Part shown: one piece after another, positions 43,901-52,444 of the stretch | Layout of the letters: every line of letters starts with the position of its first letter | Numbering within the stretch: the first letter of the stretch is position 1 | NCBI GenBank assembly: GCA_002734065.2 | Contig: NVXU02000058.1 | Location: 1 to 64,000, forward strand | Direction: 5' to 3' | From: Fluviicola sp. | Lineage (GTDB): Bacteria > Bacteroidota > Bacteroidia > Flavobacteriales_D > Crocinitomicaceae | Length of the DNA stretch: 64,000 nt | Program-made: the position numbers and the translations under genes | The notes under the pieces: model-generated | The model's database searches: none | The model's input: only the letters and a program-made list of their open reading frames with translations | Told to the model about the DNA's origin: nothing

Positions 43901-45632
43901 TAGGATGCACAATGATAGAATCTATATAAGAAGAGCAGCCATCAATTCTCTCGATGTCCATTGTGTAAATTCCTGGAGGACCTAAGTCCAAATGCAAACC
44001 TGTAAGACCTGTGTTCCAAACCGCATTGTATGCAGGACCTAAGTGCGGGTATGTCATCGTTTCATAATCTAAATGTCCGTCTTCGCAACCGTAAATGGTG
44101 TCAATGAGTGAAATAATGTACCCTGTGAGAGAGTCATTCGGCTCTTGAGCAAAGAAATTATAGGTTGGCGTGTAAGAACCAATAGCGTTGAGCAAAAAAG
44201 AATTCGGAGAAGCATCTCCAGAAAGATAGCCGTGAGAAGGTTCTGTAAATTGCGATGGAATTAAATCAAAATTATTTGTTGCAGCACCTGCATAACTTGT
44301 TAACGGATTGGCTCGAATGTTCAAGTCTTCTGTATAACTACCGCAAAGCATTGGTATATCTCCGTTTAAAATGGCAACTCCGTGACCTCTATCTTCTTTT
44401 TGACTACCAAATTGTTTCACAAAAACGTTATTTCCAAGGTCGTCAACTTTCCAGAGGTAAGGGTCTTTAAAACCGACAGAATTAAAAATCGCCGTTTGAT
44501 TTCCTCGCAATTCTGTCCAAGCGCACTCGAAAAAACCAGTGATGTAAATTTCTTTAGAAGGTGTAATTGCTAGAGACCTCGCGGAAACCCGATTGCTCGA
44601 CCCTAAAGCTGTTGCCCAGATGAAATTTCCGTTATTTTCCGTTTTCAAACAGAAAATTTTCTTGGAGAATACATTGCTTATCGTTCCAGAAGTGTTTGCC
44701 GAAGTGTAGAGAAAATTCCCAAGGTAATCACCAATTACGACCACCTCATCAGAATCATTCACTTCTAAATCATAAGCTGTTAAAACACCTGCTCGAATGA
44801 TATTTACCCAATTTACAGCACCTGCTGGAGAAATTCTTGCTAAAAAGCCAACATTGTAGCCAATATTGTTGATTTGAGTCCCACCGAAGTACAAAGTGTC
44901 GGAGAATTGCCCTGTTATAAAAATAGTATTTTGAGAGTCAACAGACACAGCAAGTCCTCTTTCTTCGTAATTTGCTTGACCGACAATTGCCCAAAGAGGA
45001 TTGCCATTAGTGTCGTATTTTGAGAGAAATAAATCATAAGATGAAAGTGAAGTTACAGGATCAAGGAAACTTGTAAAAGATTGCCCTGCGATGGATGCAG
45101 TTCCCATAAACTGTCCTGTGAGAATAACATTATTTTGATAATCAGTCGTGATTCCGTAAACATTATCTGCATCACTTCCTCCCTCACTTCTAGCCCATAG
45201 AACGTTTCCGGTAGCATCCATTTTTAGAATGAATATGTCCTTAGAATTATTGACAGAATTCAAAATATTTCCTCCAAAATCGACTTGACCATAAAATTGA
45301 CCAGTAACATAAATTTCATCGTTCTGGTCTATGGCTAAATCATAAGCTCTGTCTGAAAGGTTGCCACCGAAGCGTTTGTACCAAAGAAGATCTCCTGAAG
45401 AATTGTATTTCGAAACATAAACCTCTCCATTTCCTGTTGGGATTTGTTCTACAACATTCACATCAAAAGCAGTTTGTCCGGTAATGTAACCTGCAACGTA
45501 ACTATTGCCTTGGCTGTCAATCTCGACGTCCATTGCTTCGTTGGTAAACTCACTTTCTGTGTTTCTTCCCCAATATTGCGAAAAGGAAACAGACACGAAA
45601 AATAACGAGACTAATAGTAAGTAGAATTTCAT
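40959..45632 (-). CDS. giant secreted protein with SBBP-like repeats and T9SS type B sorting domain
   Basis: 1557 aa with a signal peptide (1-18, ending SFS). The first third (about 25-450) has beta-propeller repeats with the pattern D-x-GN-x-Y-V-x-G (DSQGNSYVAGYITGQTAFD, DQNDEIYVTGQFYGQVDFG), i.e. SBBP-type. A long middle (about 480-1460) consists of Ig/PKD-like beta modules with regularly spaced single Cys and the pattern C.NDSVYM...YNWNGP. The last 80 residues are a gliding-motility-type CTD (NVITVNGDGVNDFFIID, VIINRWGNVVYE). It is exported by T9SS and likely lies on the surface or acts as an adhesin. It is encoded opposite the ABC cassette. Confidence 0.93.
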   Translation of the reverse strand: MKFYLLLVSLFFVSVSFSQYWGRNTESEFTNEAMDVEIDSQGNSYVAGYITGQTAFDVNVVEQIPTGNGEVYVSKYNSSGDLLWYKRFGGNLSDRAYDLAIDQNDEIYVTGQFYGQVDFGGNILNSVNNSKDIFILKMDATGNVLWARSEGGSDADNVYGITTDYQNNVILTGQFMGTASIAGQSFTSFLDPVTSLSSYDLFLSKYDTNGNPLWAIVGQANYEERGLAVSVDSQNTIFITGQFSDTLYFGGTQINNIGYNVGFLARISPAGAVNWVNIIRAGVLTAYDLEVNDSDEVVVIGDYLGNFLYTSANTSGTISNVFSKKIFCLKTENNGNFIWATALGSSNRVSARSLAITPSKEIYITGFFECAWTELRGNQTAIFNSVGFKDPYLWKVDDLGNNVFVKQFGSQKEDRGHGVAILNGDIPMLCGSYTEDLNIRANPLTSYAGAATNNFDLIPSQFTEPSHGYLSGDASPNSFLLNAIGSYTPTYNFFAQEPNDSLTGYIISLIDTIYGCEDGHLDYETMTYPHLGPAYNAVWNTGLTGLHLDLGPPGIYTMDIERIDGCSSYIDSIIVHPKPFLPLMTDNLGLAINEPGPLYYEYFFCYPDSVTTWFSGMDTSYTISITNSPISFNDTLPNTYYSPGEYTVTITDSVCSNAGRFIINYDYATPHDIVPYMVLIDEIDYNDSLVICENDYVIVEILDSLENPNGLFHLMPSDSVVEEYWSISPNINIYYGDTLLHAVFYPTTSGWYTITHVGTYGYDNACGVDTSIITVIDSFYIEVNPVPNGATVISGDLLCPNGSVYLTLSNTIPGLSWSGPGINWVSPSGDSIQATVEGTYYYQGLLVDTITGCSTYLSFPYNLLEKVSPTVYMNPQNGIVCPNDSVYMYVDSNYVSYNWNGPMGNLLSTTYDHTDDEIGFYFVIVEDNEGCFLTSLPVEIREYSTPYLTVEPTNVVCDSSEFVNINAIVQDSVGVQWISPIVSNALILSVNQPGWYVAELTQCGITTLDSIEIIDGSFSVAILASDSTVCFGESVVISAPQGNIDYVWSNGEQGLAIIQVDEEGDYWVTVTNQYGCTAISDTVFVNFIEESAPPVISDTLICGVGDVTLTSPNSTSWYSTDSVFVSSGTSFQFTNLANDTTILVANDVPQCENNYTVVTIQVIDSVPDYAIIGDTNLCTNSTLTLFNNTNGETIEWFIDGQSFGNSATITVDAYDFMNTNTVELIVSNQCFSDMIDTEITLLYPDSLFLPMDSIEICGNDDLGLIILPNNFDSISWTGYFGNVINDSLNLNSVVTGGYIFVEAIGSNGCPTTQDSIYVTVNSINYSLYDDFYLTCENDTVTFGVATDADSISWTFPNGNTSDLDELIIAVTDSTDGWYSLELFSDAGCVYSDSIFIDFNRFPTFSFPDDTTMCAGEFISIINELDSILYDWAGYGILDSVILYNSQEIIITATSPQGCTMVDTFFVNVVNCNNSLPNVITVNGDGVNDFFIIDEAPLFPNNRLVIINRWGNVVYEENGYNNLFNGLELSEGVYFYVFHKNYRDIPEEKTEGYLTLIR

Positions 45633-45692
45633 TCTTGGTCAATTAGTGTTTGGTAACCACTTGAACGAAACTACTCCATGAAAGGTTGGAAA

Positions 45693-46901
45693 CTAGGCTT
45701 TTAAATTACTTGCAATTGCCGCTGTGGTCCATGCAGCCTGGAAGTTGTAGCCACCTGTGATTCCGTCGATGTTCATCACCTCACCGCAGAAATAAAGATT
45801 TTTAACGACTTTACTTTGCATTGTTTTCACGTCAATATCTTCTAAACTTACTCCTCCGCAAGTAACAAATTCTTCTTTGAAAGTCGTTTTTCCTTGCACA
45901 GAATAAATATCATTGGTCAGAATGTTAACGATTTTGTTTACTCCCTTTTTTCCAAGGTTGCTCCATCGATGCTCTTTTGGAAATTCACATTTCGTCAGAA
46001 GAAATTGCCACAATCGATCTTGCAATCCATACGGTCGGTAATTGTTGACCAATTTATTCTCGTTGCTTTTAATTATCTGGAGAATTTCATTTCTAACAGT
46101 ATCAGCATTCACTTCATTGATCCAGTTTACTTGAATTTTGAAAGAATAATTCATCTCACTCAAAATTCTTGCTCCAAAAGCTGATAATTTAAGAATTGCC
46201 GGGCCACTCATCCCCCAATGTGTGATAAGCAATGGGCCATCTGACTTCAATTTTGTTCCTTGCACATTCACCAATGCTTTCTCAACAACTATTCCCATCA
46301 GCGTTTTTATCTCTTCGTTGGGCATGTTGAAAGTAAACAATGACGGAACAGGTGTTTCTATTTTATGTCCTAAATCTTGCAGCCACTTTAAGCCACTTAA
46401 TTTCGGAGAACCTCCCGTTGCAACGATGACTTTATCAAAAAGTAATTTTTCTCCATTGATATTTAATAGCAGTTGTTTATCTTGCTGCTCGATTGACAAA
46501 ATACCTTTGCCTATCTTAATTTCAACTCCCAGCTGCTTTACTTCTTGTAAAAAGCAATCAATTATACTTTGAGAATCTTGCGATTTTGGGAAGACGCAAC
46601 CGTCATTTTGAATAATCAAAGGCACTCCTCTCGACTCAAACCACTCCATTGTGTGTTTAGTGTTGAAGGTTCCAAAAGCTTTCTTTAGAAATTGCTCTCC
46701 TCGAGGATATGCTTTCGCCAATTCTTTGATATTTGTGCATCCATTGGTTACATTGCAACGCCCGCCACCTGATACTTTTACTTTAGAAAGCACCTTTTTT
46801 GATTTCTCAAAAATAGTAAGCTCTGCCGAGGGGAAATTCTCCTTTACAGCTATTGCAGAAAAAAAACCTCCTGCTCCGCCTCCTATAATTGCAATTTTCA
46901 T
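45693..46901 (-). CDS. NAD(P)/FAD-dependent oxidoreductase, HI0933/BaiN family
   Basis: 402 aa. The FAD-binding GGGAGG at 7-12 follows a short first strand, and the family signature KVSGGGRCNVTN is present, as are VATGGSPKLSG and the C-terminal CGEVMNIDGITGGYNFQAAWTTA. The family is annotated as BaiN-like or HI0933-like, with an aminoacetone- or flavocytochrome-like role not well defined in this phylum. Length is normal. It is 61 bases after the giant T9SS gene in a tail-to-head order, not clearly in one operon. An 8-base repeat array lies 23 bases upstream of the start. Confidence 0.9.
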   Translation of the reverse strand: MKIAIIGGGAGGFFSAIAVKENFPSAELTIFEKSKKVLSKVKVSGGGRCNVTNGCTNIKELAKAYPRGEQFLKKAFGTFNTKHTMEWFESRGVPLIIQNDGCVFPKSQDSQSIIDCFLQEVKQLGVEIKIGKGILSIEQQDKQLLLNINGEKLLFDKVIVATGGSPKLSGLKWLQDLGHKIETPVPSLFTFNMPNEEIKTLMGIVVEKALVNVQGTKLKSDGPLLITHWGMSGPAILKLSAFGARILSEMNYSFKIQVNWINEVNADTVRNEILQIIKSNENKLVNNYRPYGLQDRLWQFLLTKCEFPKEHRWSNLGKKGVNKIVNILTNDIYSVQGKTTFKEEFVTCGGVSLEDIDVKTMQSKVVKNLYFCGEVMNIDGITGGYNFQAAWTTAAIASNLKA

Positions 46902-46923
46902 TGGATAAAAGTAGTTAGAAAGG

Positions 46924-46963
46924 TTTAATGAACGAGTGTTTTAATGATTCAATGTTTCAATGA
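46924..46963. repeat. 8-base repeat array upstream of the BaiN-like gene
   Basis: TTTAATGA ACGAGTGT TTTAATGA TTCAATGT TTCAATGA are five units in exact 8-base register, although the second is diverged. It is about 23 bases before the start codon of the minus-strand gene. The rest of the 46902-47133 gap has a terminator and nothing else recognisable. Confidence 0.55.
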
Positions 46964-47080
46964 ATGCCCAAGAGTTTTAGTTGTGTGAATAATTCTGCTC
47001 ATTTATCACTGTTTAAAATTTGGTACTGAATTACCATTTCTTATACAGTAAAGTTCATAACATGAATTTTCTGCAAAAAA

Positions 47081-47115
47081 AAATCTCATCCTAGATATAA
47101 TCTAAGATGAGATTT
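47081..47115 (-). terminator. Rho-independent terminator of the M36 peptidase gene
   Basis: AAATCTCATCCTAGAT and ATCTAAGATGAGATTT pair over 16 bases with one mismatch and a 3-base loop. On the - strand it is followed by a run of T. Confidence 0.88.
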
Positions 47116-47133
47116 CTAAATAATTATATATGA

Positions 47134-50100
47134 TTAATTTTTTACTACTCTCACTCTAGCCATAATACCACTATTCGTATTTATTTCTAAGATATAGGTT
47201 CCTGGAGCTCCATCAAGAGTTAAGTTAACACTATCTGATTTAGCTATTTGTTTGACATCAATAACCTGACCAAGTGCATTCGTTACTCGAATAACTATAT
47301 TCGAATATTCTTCACCTAAATCAATCGTTAATTCTTGACTTGTTGGATTAGGATATACTTTAATGTCCGTACCAAAGTTATTCTCAATAATTCCCACAGC
47401 ATCTACGGTCAAACAAGCTGAAGTATCAGAGCAACCATTTTCAGTAACAATCACTGCAAAAACTCCATTAGTCGCAGTTATATAAGTTTGATTCGTTGCG
47501 CCATTGATTAAAGCATTGCCATTATTACAATCAATCCAAGCATAACTCACCCCAGCTAAATCCGCGGTCATCGTAACATCATCAATAAAGCTAGCAGAAG
47601 GATTAGGGGAACTATTAATCGTCAAGTCCAAGGTAGCTATTGAATCACACGATAGTGCGTTAGTACCTGTCCAAGTGAATGATCCTGAAGTTACATAATT
47701 CGTACCATTCCAATCGTAAGTATCACAGGCAGTTACAGTCGTTGTCGATGTTGTCGCGCCAGGGGCAATTAACCCTTGAGTGACAGAATTAGAAGGACAT
47801 CCATCATCAAATATTATTAAATAATTTCCAGACCCTAGACCTGGAATCGTGTATGGAGTAGTAACTGTCCCAGAGTTTCCAACTGCTGCCCCAGTCCAAG
47901 ACACAACACCTGTTCCTACATTTCCAATGGTAATAGTCCCATCCGTACCTGAACAGGTTGTAGGATCCATGAATGAAGAAATACTAACTGGAGGGGCTGC
48001 AACAATTGTTAAATCCAACGTCGCTACTGAATCACATAATGCTGTATTTGTTCCAGTCCATGTAAATATTCCAGATGATGTGTAAGTCGTTCCATTCCAG
48101 TTGTAAGTATCACAACCTGTCGCAACCGTATTGGATGTTGTTGCATTGGTGATTGTTAAGTTTAGAGTAGCTGTTGAATCACAACCCGTTGAACTAAACA
48201 ATATTTCTACAAAAGACCCACCAGCAGTATATGTAGTTCCGTTCGCCGACCATGTATAATCAGTACAAGAAATAACATTAGCGGAACCACTGACACTGCC
48301 CATTCCTGGAGGCAAATCAAAAGCTTCAGTTTGATCGCTTCTATTATCAGTACTACCTTGAACCGCAGAATTTCCGAGCCCTCTATTAGCGAATGTATTC
48401 CAAATAAGACATTGGTTAGCTCCTCCATTCAAAAGAACGTCTGCCTGTAAAATTGCATCACGCCCATCAACAAAACCAGGACTACATGGCTGTAATTTCA
48501 ATCCTTGTATCACAAGTTCCATTGCAATGTTATTACCTCCTGTTCCTGTATACACATTTGTATCATAGCCATATTTATCAATCAATGCCCAAGTCATATC
48601 CCATAGCATAGTACACCAAACGAAGCCAACTCCATGAGGTTGAGAAACAAGTACTGGCCCTGCTGTACCATCCCAATTTGTAGCATCATATGTGTAATCA
48701 TTCACAGCGAAATCTGTACTATAAGGAGCATTTCTGATTCCAATACCATTGGTGTTTTGCACCGTTACAAAGGTTCCAATACCTCTATTATCCGTTGCTA
48801 AATCACCCGGTTCAATAGTTAATACTAATCCAAAATAATCAGACCAACCTTCACCCATTTGTTCAAGATTACCCAAACAGTTAGAGTTAGCAGCACCTCC
48901 AGTTAATCTAGACGAGATACCGTGTCCATACTCATGCGCTATGATTCCGTTGTCAAAATCACCATCAATTGGTGGAGAGACAGTCTCGTCGATTGTACCA
49001 TTAACCGTTGTGCCTGATTCAATCTCAGCGATAATTAATTCACCGTCTGCTTGACTAACAAAAATTGCAGGAATTGTAATACCCGTTCCGGTTCCTCCCA
49101 TAGTAACAAGACCTGTGGCAACATTATTGACCATTATTACTGCAGTCGCTCCTGCGTCTTGTGCTCTTTGGATTTTATCTACGAATAAACAGTCTCCTCT
49201 GCGAATAACACAAATTTTTCCGTTGATCGCAGCACTGTTTATAGGTAACTCACAAGCGTCATTAAAATCAGGACCTACATTATCATCGTAAAGAACAAGA
49301 TCTGATATTAACGGTATCGTAGGAACAGGAGCACCAAAATTTGCTGGTAATGCTGTATACGGTCCAGCTATACTTGCTGGTGAATTAATTGTTAATAAAT
49401 CTGCAGGTCTATCCCATAAGAACATTTGCATTCTCGGATTTTGCCCATCTGGTGGAGAAGAGAAATTTGCGTTGTTTGTTCCAGAACCATCTTGCGCTTC
49501 AGCATACACTTGGTCCGAGCTTAAACCGCCATTCCCATAAGAGTTTGCTTGAAAATTACCACTTAACTCATCGAAACCATAGTGATACCATACATCATGC
49601 ATAATATTGTTCATGTAGAACAAGTTCGTAATAGATGCATCCCAGTATTGATTAGCAGCTTGATTTTGATCAAGAGGATAGTCAAAAATCAAAGGAGCTC
49701 CTGCATCTGGCCAATATCCAATCCCACCATTCGCATTTTCATCTTCCGTAGCTCTTACATTATTTCCAGTTGTAACAGTAAATTCAGACCCGGCTGGCCC
49801 GCTGATATTATGCCACCCATAAGGAGAAGCTACTGGATCAGAAGGTCCTACTACTAGAGTTCTTGGACCATGACTTGGGCTTTCTGTTGGGATCGCAAAA
49901 ACACGATATGAATTCGTTGCTGGAGGTGGAGCAGGAAGCATCAACGAACTTTCCACAGTAACATCCTCTCTAAAATCTGATATAGAAGTGACTGAGGTAT
50001 GACTATGTCCATCACTATCGAATTTACACGTACTGACCCAGTCTACTCTATTAATTTCTTGCCCAGTTAAAGCGTCAATTCGAATACTCCACCAGTGATT

Positions 50101-50643
50101 ACCAGAAAGCTCATAAATAGATAAATCCCAAGATAGTTTAACAACATCACCATCTGGAACATATACAAGTTTAACAGGAATGTTTTCTTGCGATATTGAC
50201 CCTTTATTAAAAAGAGATATTCCATTTTCAGTATTGATCAATTCCGAAAGAGAATTTTGTTGAATGTCGAGTGCTTTACAAGCAGCAGAGATAGCTTCAG
50301 CTCCATCAATAGAAGGTTCTCTAGAGTTAACTTTACCTTCAATATCGTTAACCAATCTATTTCCACTTAATACAATTCCATCTTCAGTAATAGCGAAATT
50401 GGCAATAGCATTGTACACTTCGATATCGTTGTGTGTTTGTATCAAATACACATAATTGATGTTTGAACTTTTGTCAAAATGCTCATTGTATATTTTCCAA
50501 TTTTTAACGTCTGACTTAGTAACGCCTAAATCTCTGATGTGACTGTTAAGATAAGTTTGGATTTTCGAATCATGCTTCTGAGCAATGGAATTTAAACACA
50601 GTATAAACAAAACGACAAAAAGGTTTAGAATTTTATTTTTCAT
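47134..50643 (-). CDS. secreted M36 (fungalysin) metallopeptidase with PA domain and T9SS type A sorting domain
   Basis: 1169 aa with a signal peptide (1-21). An FTP-type propeptide (about 40-170, HNDIEVYNAIANFAIT, GEAISAA-like) precedes the catalytic domain, into which a PA domain is inserted (about 440-545, GKICVIRRGDCLFVDKIQRAQDAGATAVIMVNN). Zinc site HEYGH at 570-574 (catalytic E571). C-terminal to this are three 45-residue repeats with C-D-x-Y-x-W-N-G and GIFTWTGTN, an Ig-like region, and the sorting domain (about 1090-1169, VYPNPTSQELTIDLG). It degrades extracellular proteins. The repeated modules are probably surface-binding or spacer domains. Confidence 0.94.
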   Translation of the reverse strand: MKNKILNLFVVLFILCLNSIAQKHDSKIQTYLNSHIRDLGVTKSDVKNWKIYNEHFDKSSNINYVYLIQTHNDIEVYNAIANFAITEDGIVLSGNRLVNDIEGKVNSREPSIDGAEAISAACKALDIQQNSLSELINTENGISLFNKGSISQENIPVKLVYVPDGDVVKLSWDLSIYELSGNHWWSIRIDALTGQEINRVDWVSTCKFDSDGHSHTSVTSISDFREDVTVESSLMLPAPPPATNSYRVFAIPTESPSHGPRTLVVGPSDPVASPYGWHNISGPAGSEFTVTTGNNVRATEDENANGGIGYWPDAGAPLIFDYPLDQNQAANQYWDASITNLFYMNNIMHDVWYHYGFDELSGNFQANSYGNGGLSSDQVYAEAQDGSGTNNANFSSPPDGQNPRMQMFLWDRPADLLTINSPASIAGPYTALPANFGAPVPTIPLISDLVLYDDNVGPDFNDACELPINSAAINGKICVIRRGDCLFVDKIQRAQDAGATAVIMVNNVATGLVTMGGTGTGITIPAIFVSQADGELIIAEIESGTTVNGTIDETVSPPIDGDFDNGIIAHEYGHGISSRLTGGAANSNCLGNLEQMGEGWSDYFGLVLTIEPGDLATDNRGIGTFVTVQNTNGIGIRNAPYSTDFAVNDYTYDATNWDGTAGPVLVSQPHGVGFVWCTMLWDMTWALIDKYGYDTNVYTGTGGNNIAMELVIQGLKLQPCSPGFVDGRDAILQADVLLNGGANQCLIWNTFANRGLGNSAVQGSTDNRSDQTEAFDLPPGMGSVSGSANVISCTDYTWSANGTTYTAGGSFVEILFSSTGCDSTATLNLTITNATTSNTVATGCDTYNWNGTTYTSSGIFTWTGTNTALCDSVATLDLTIVAAPPVSISSFMDPTTCSGTDGTITIGNVGTGVVSWTGAAVGNSGTVTTPYTIPGLGSGNYLIIFDDGCPSNSVTQGLIAPGATTSTTTVTACDTYDWNGTNYVTSGSFTWTGTNALSCDSIATLDLTINSSPNPSASFIDDVTMTADLAGVSYAWIDCNNGNALINGATNQTYITATNGVFAVIVTENGCSDTSACLTVDAVGIIENNFGTDIKVYPNPTSQELTIDLGEEYSNIVIRVTNALGQVIDVKQIAKSDSVNLTLDGAPGTYILEINTNSGIMARVRVVKN

Positions 50644-50760
50644 AAGTTTTAAATAATTTATTTCACCTAAAATACACTTAATAAATGAATTAAAGGAGTA
50701 TAATTATTTTTAAACTTCAATTAACTGTACAAATATCAGTATGATTTAACTCATAAATCC

Positions 50761-52296
50761 TTACCCAGCCCAATTATCCCTGTCCAAACTTCTATACTGA
50801 ATAGCCTCTCCGATATGACTCGATAGAATATTTCCTACCTTCTCTAAATCTGCTATCGTTCTTGCTACCTTTAAAATTCTATCGTAGGCTCTTGCAGAAA
50901 AACCGAGGTTATTCATTGCTTTTTTCAATAATTCTGCACTTGTAGCATCTAATTGGCAATGTTTTCGAATGTCTTTGCTACTCATTTCTGCGTTAGAATG
51001 AATCCCAGACTCTTGATATCTAGCAATTTGAATTTTTCTTGCAGCAACAACACGCTCTCTAATCTCTGCACTTCCTTCTTTGGGGACATCATTCGCTAAA
51101 TCATCGTAATTAACTGGAGTAACTTCTACGTGCAAATCAATTCTGTCGAGCAAAGGACCAGAAACCTTGTTGAGGTATCTCTGTACAGTGTTTTGACCAC
51201 AAGTACATTCTCTGTCAGGGTGATTGTAATAACCGCAAGGGCAAGGATTCATGGCAGCAATCAACATGAAACCTGCGGGGTAATCTACCGTGAATTTTGC
51301 CCTAGAAATGGTTACTGTTCGGTCTTCCATCGGTTGTCTCATGACCTCTAAAACGGTACGCTTGTATTCTGGCAATTCATCTAAGAAAAGAACGCCGTTA
51401 TGTGCCAGTGATATCTCCCCAGGTTGTGGGTAGCCTCCACCTCCGACGAGTGCAACATCTGAAATCGTATGATGTGGCTTCCGAAACGGGCGCTCGGTAA
51501 TCAGTCCTTTTTCTCCAGAAATTTTGCCGACAATGGAGTGTATTTTAGTTGATTCCAACGATTCATCCAATGACATCGGTGGTAAAATGGTCGGTAATCG
51601 TTTTGCCAGCATTGATTTACCAGCACCGGGTGGCCCGATGAGAATAACATTGTGACCTCCAGACGCTGCAATTTCAAAAGCACGTTTTATTGCTTGCTGT
51701 CCTTTGACATCCTTAAAATCTATGCCTAATGATTCTTGCGCCTGATTGAAAATTGCTTCAATATCAATAATCAATGGTTCTATTTTTCTTTCTCCGTTTA
51801 AGAACTCTACAACTTCAGAAAGCTCATTGACAGGAAGAACCTCCAGGCCTTCAACCATTGCCGCTTCTCGTGCGTTTGCTTCTGGCAGAATAATTCCTTT
51901 GAAACCTTCCCTTTTTGCGTTGATGGCAATAGGAAGAACGCCCGTAAGTGCATTTAAACGACCATCTAGCGATAATTCTCCAAGAATTACATAATCTTTA
52001 AGCTTCTCTGATGGTAACTGTTCACTTGCAGAAAGAATACCAATCGCAATGGGCAGGTCAAAAACAGAACCTTCTTTGCGAATATCCGCAGGAGCCATGT
52101 TGATGGTAATCTCCTTTCCAGGGTATTTGTAATTATTGTTCGTGAATGCTGCTTTTATTCTTTGCTGACTTTCTTTGACTGCAGAATCTGGCAATCCAAC
52201 TAGAAAAAAGTTGATTCCGTTGGCAAGATTAACTTCGATGGTAATGGTGGTGGCATCAATTCCAAAAACGGCTGAACCGTAGGTTTTTACTAACAT
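50761..52296 (-). CDS. YifB/ComM family Mg-chelatase-like AAA+ ATPase
   Basis: 511 aa, the family length. The N-terminal Lon-protease-S5-like fold (VEVNLANGINFFLVGLPDSAVKES) is followed by the AAA+ core with Walker A GPPGAGKSM, then VGGGGYPQPGEISLAHNGVLFLDELPEY (Walker B) and the zinc-ribbon-like AAMNPCPCGYYNHPDRECTC. ComM helps branch migration during natural transformation in Gammaproteobacteria; the role in this phylum is less certain. It is alone in its transcript on both sides. Confidence 0.94.
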   Translation of the reverse strand: MLVKTYGSAVFGIDATTITIEVNLANGINFFLVGLPDSAVKESQQRIKAAFTNNNYKYPGKEITINMAPADIRKEGSVFDLPIAIGILSASEQLPSEKLKDYVILGELSLDGRLNALTGVLPIAINAKREGFKGIILPEANAREAAMVEGLEVLPVNELSEVVEFLNGERKIEPLIIDIEAIFNQAQESLGIDFKDVKGQQAIKRAFEIAASGGHNVILIGPPGAGKSMLAKRLPTILPPMSLDESLESTKIHSIVGKISGEKGLITERPFRKPHHTISDVALVGGGGYPQPGEISLAHNGVLFLDELPEYKRTVLEVMRQPMEDRTVTISRAKFTVDYPAGFMLIAAMNPCPCGYYNHPDRECTCGQNTVQRYLNKVSGPLLDRIDLHVEVTPVNYDDLANDVPKEGSAEIRERVVAARKIQIARYQESGIHSNAEMSSKDIRKHCQLDATSAELLKKAMNNLGFSARAYDRILKVARTIADLEKVGNILSSHIGEAIQYRSLDRDNWAG

Positions 52297-52391
52297 GATA
52301 GTGGTTTAATATAGGTTATACGAAACATCAAAATCGATGCTTGCTATATTAAGTTAGTGAAAATTATGAATTGGATGCAAATTAAATGCAA

Positions 52392-52429
52392 AAAAAGTAC
52401 CCTTCGAGAGCCTCAGGGTACTTTTTTAT
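52392..52429 (-). terminator. Rho-independent terminator of the porin gene
   Basis: AAAAAGTACCC and GGGTACTTTTT pair over 11 bases around a 13-base loop. On the - strand the stem is followed by T residues. Confidence 0.85.
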
Positions 52430-52444
52430 GAATATACTATTTGT

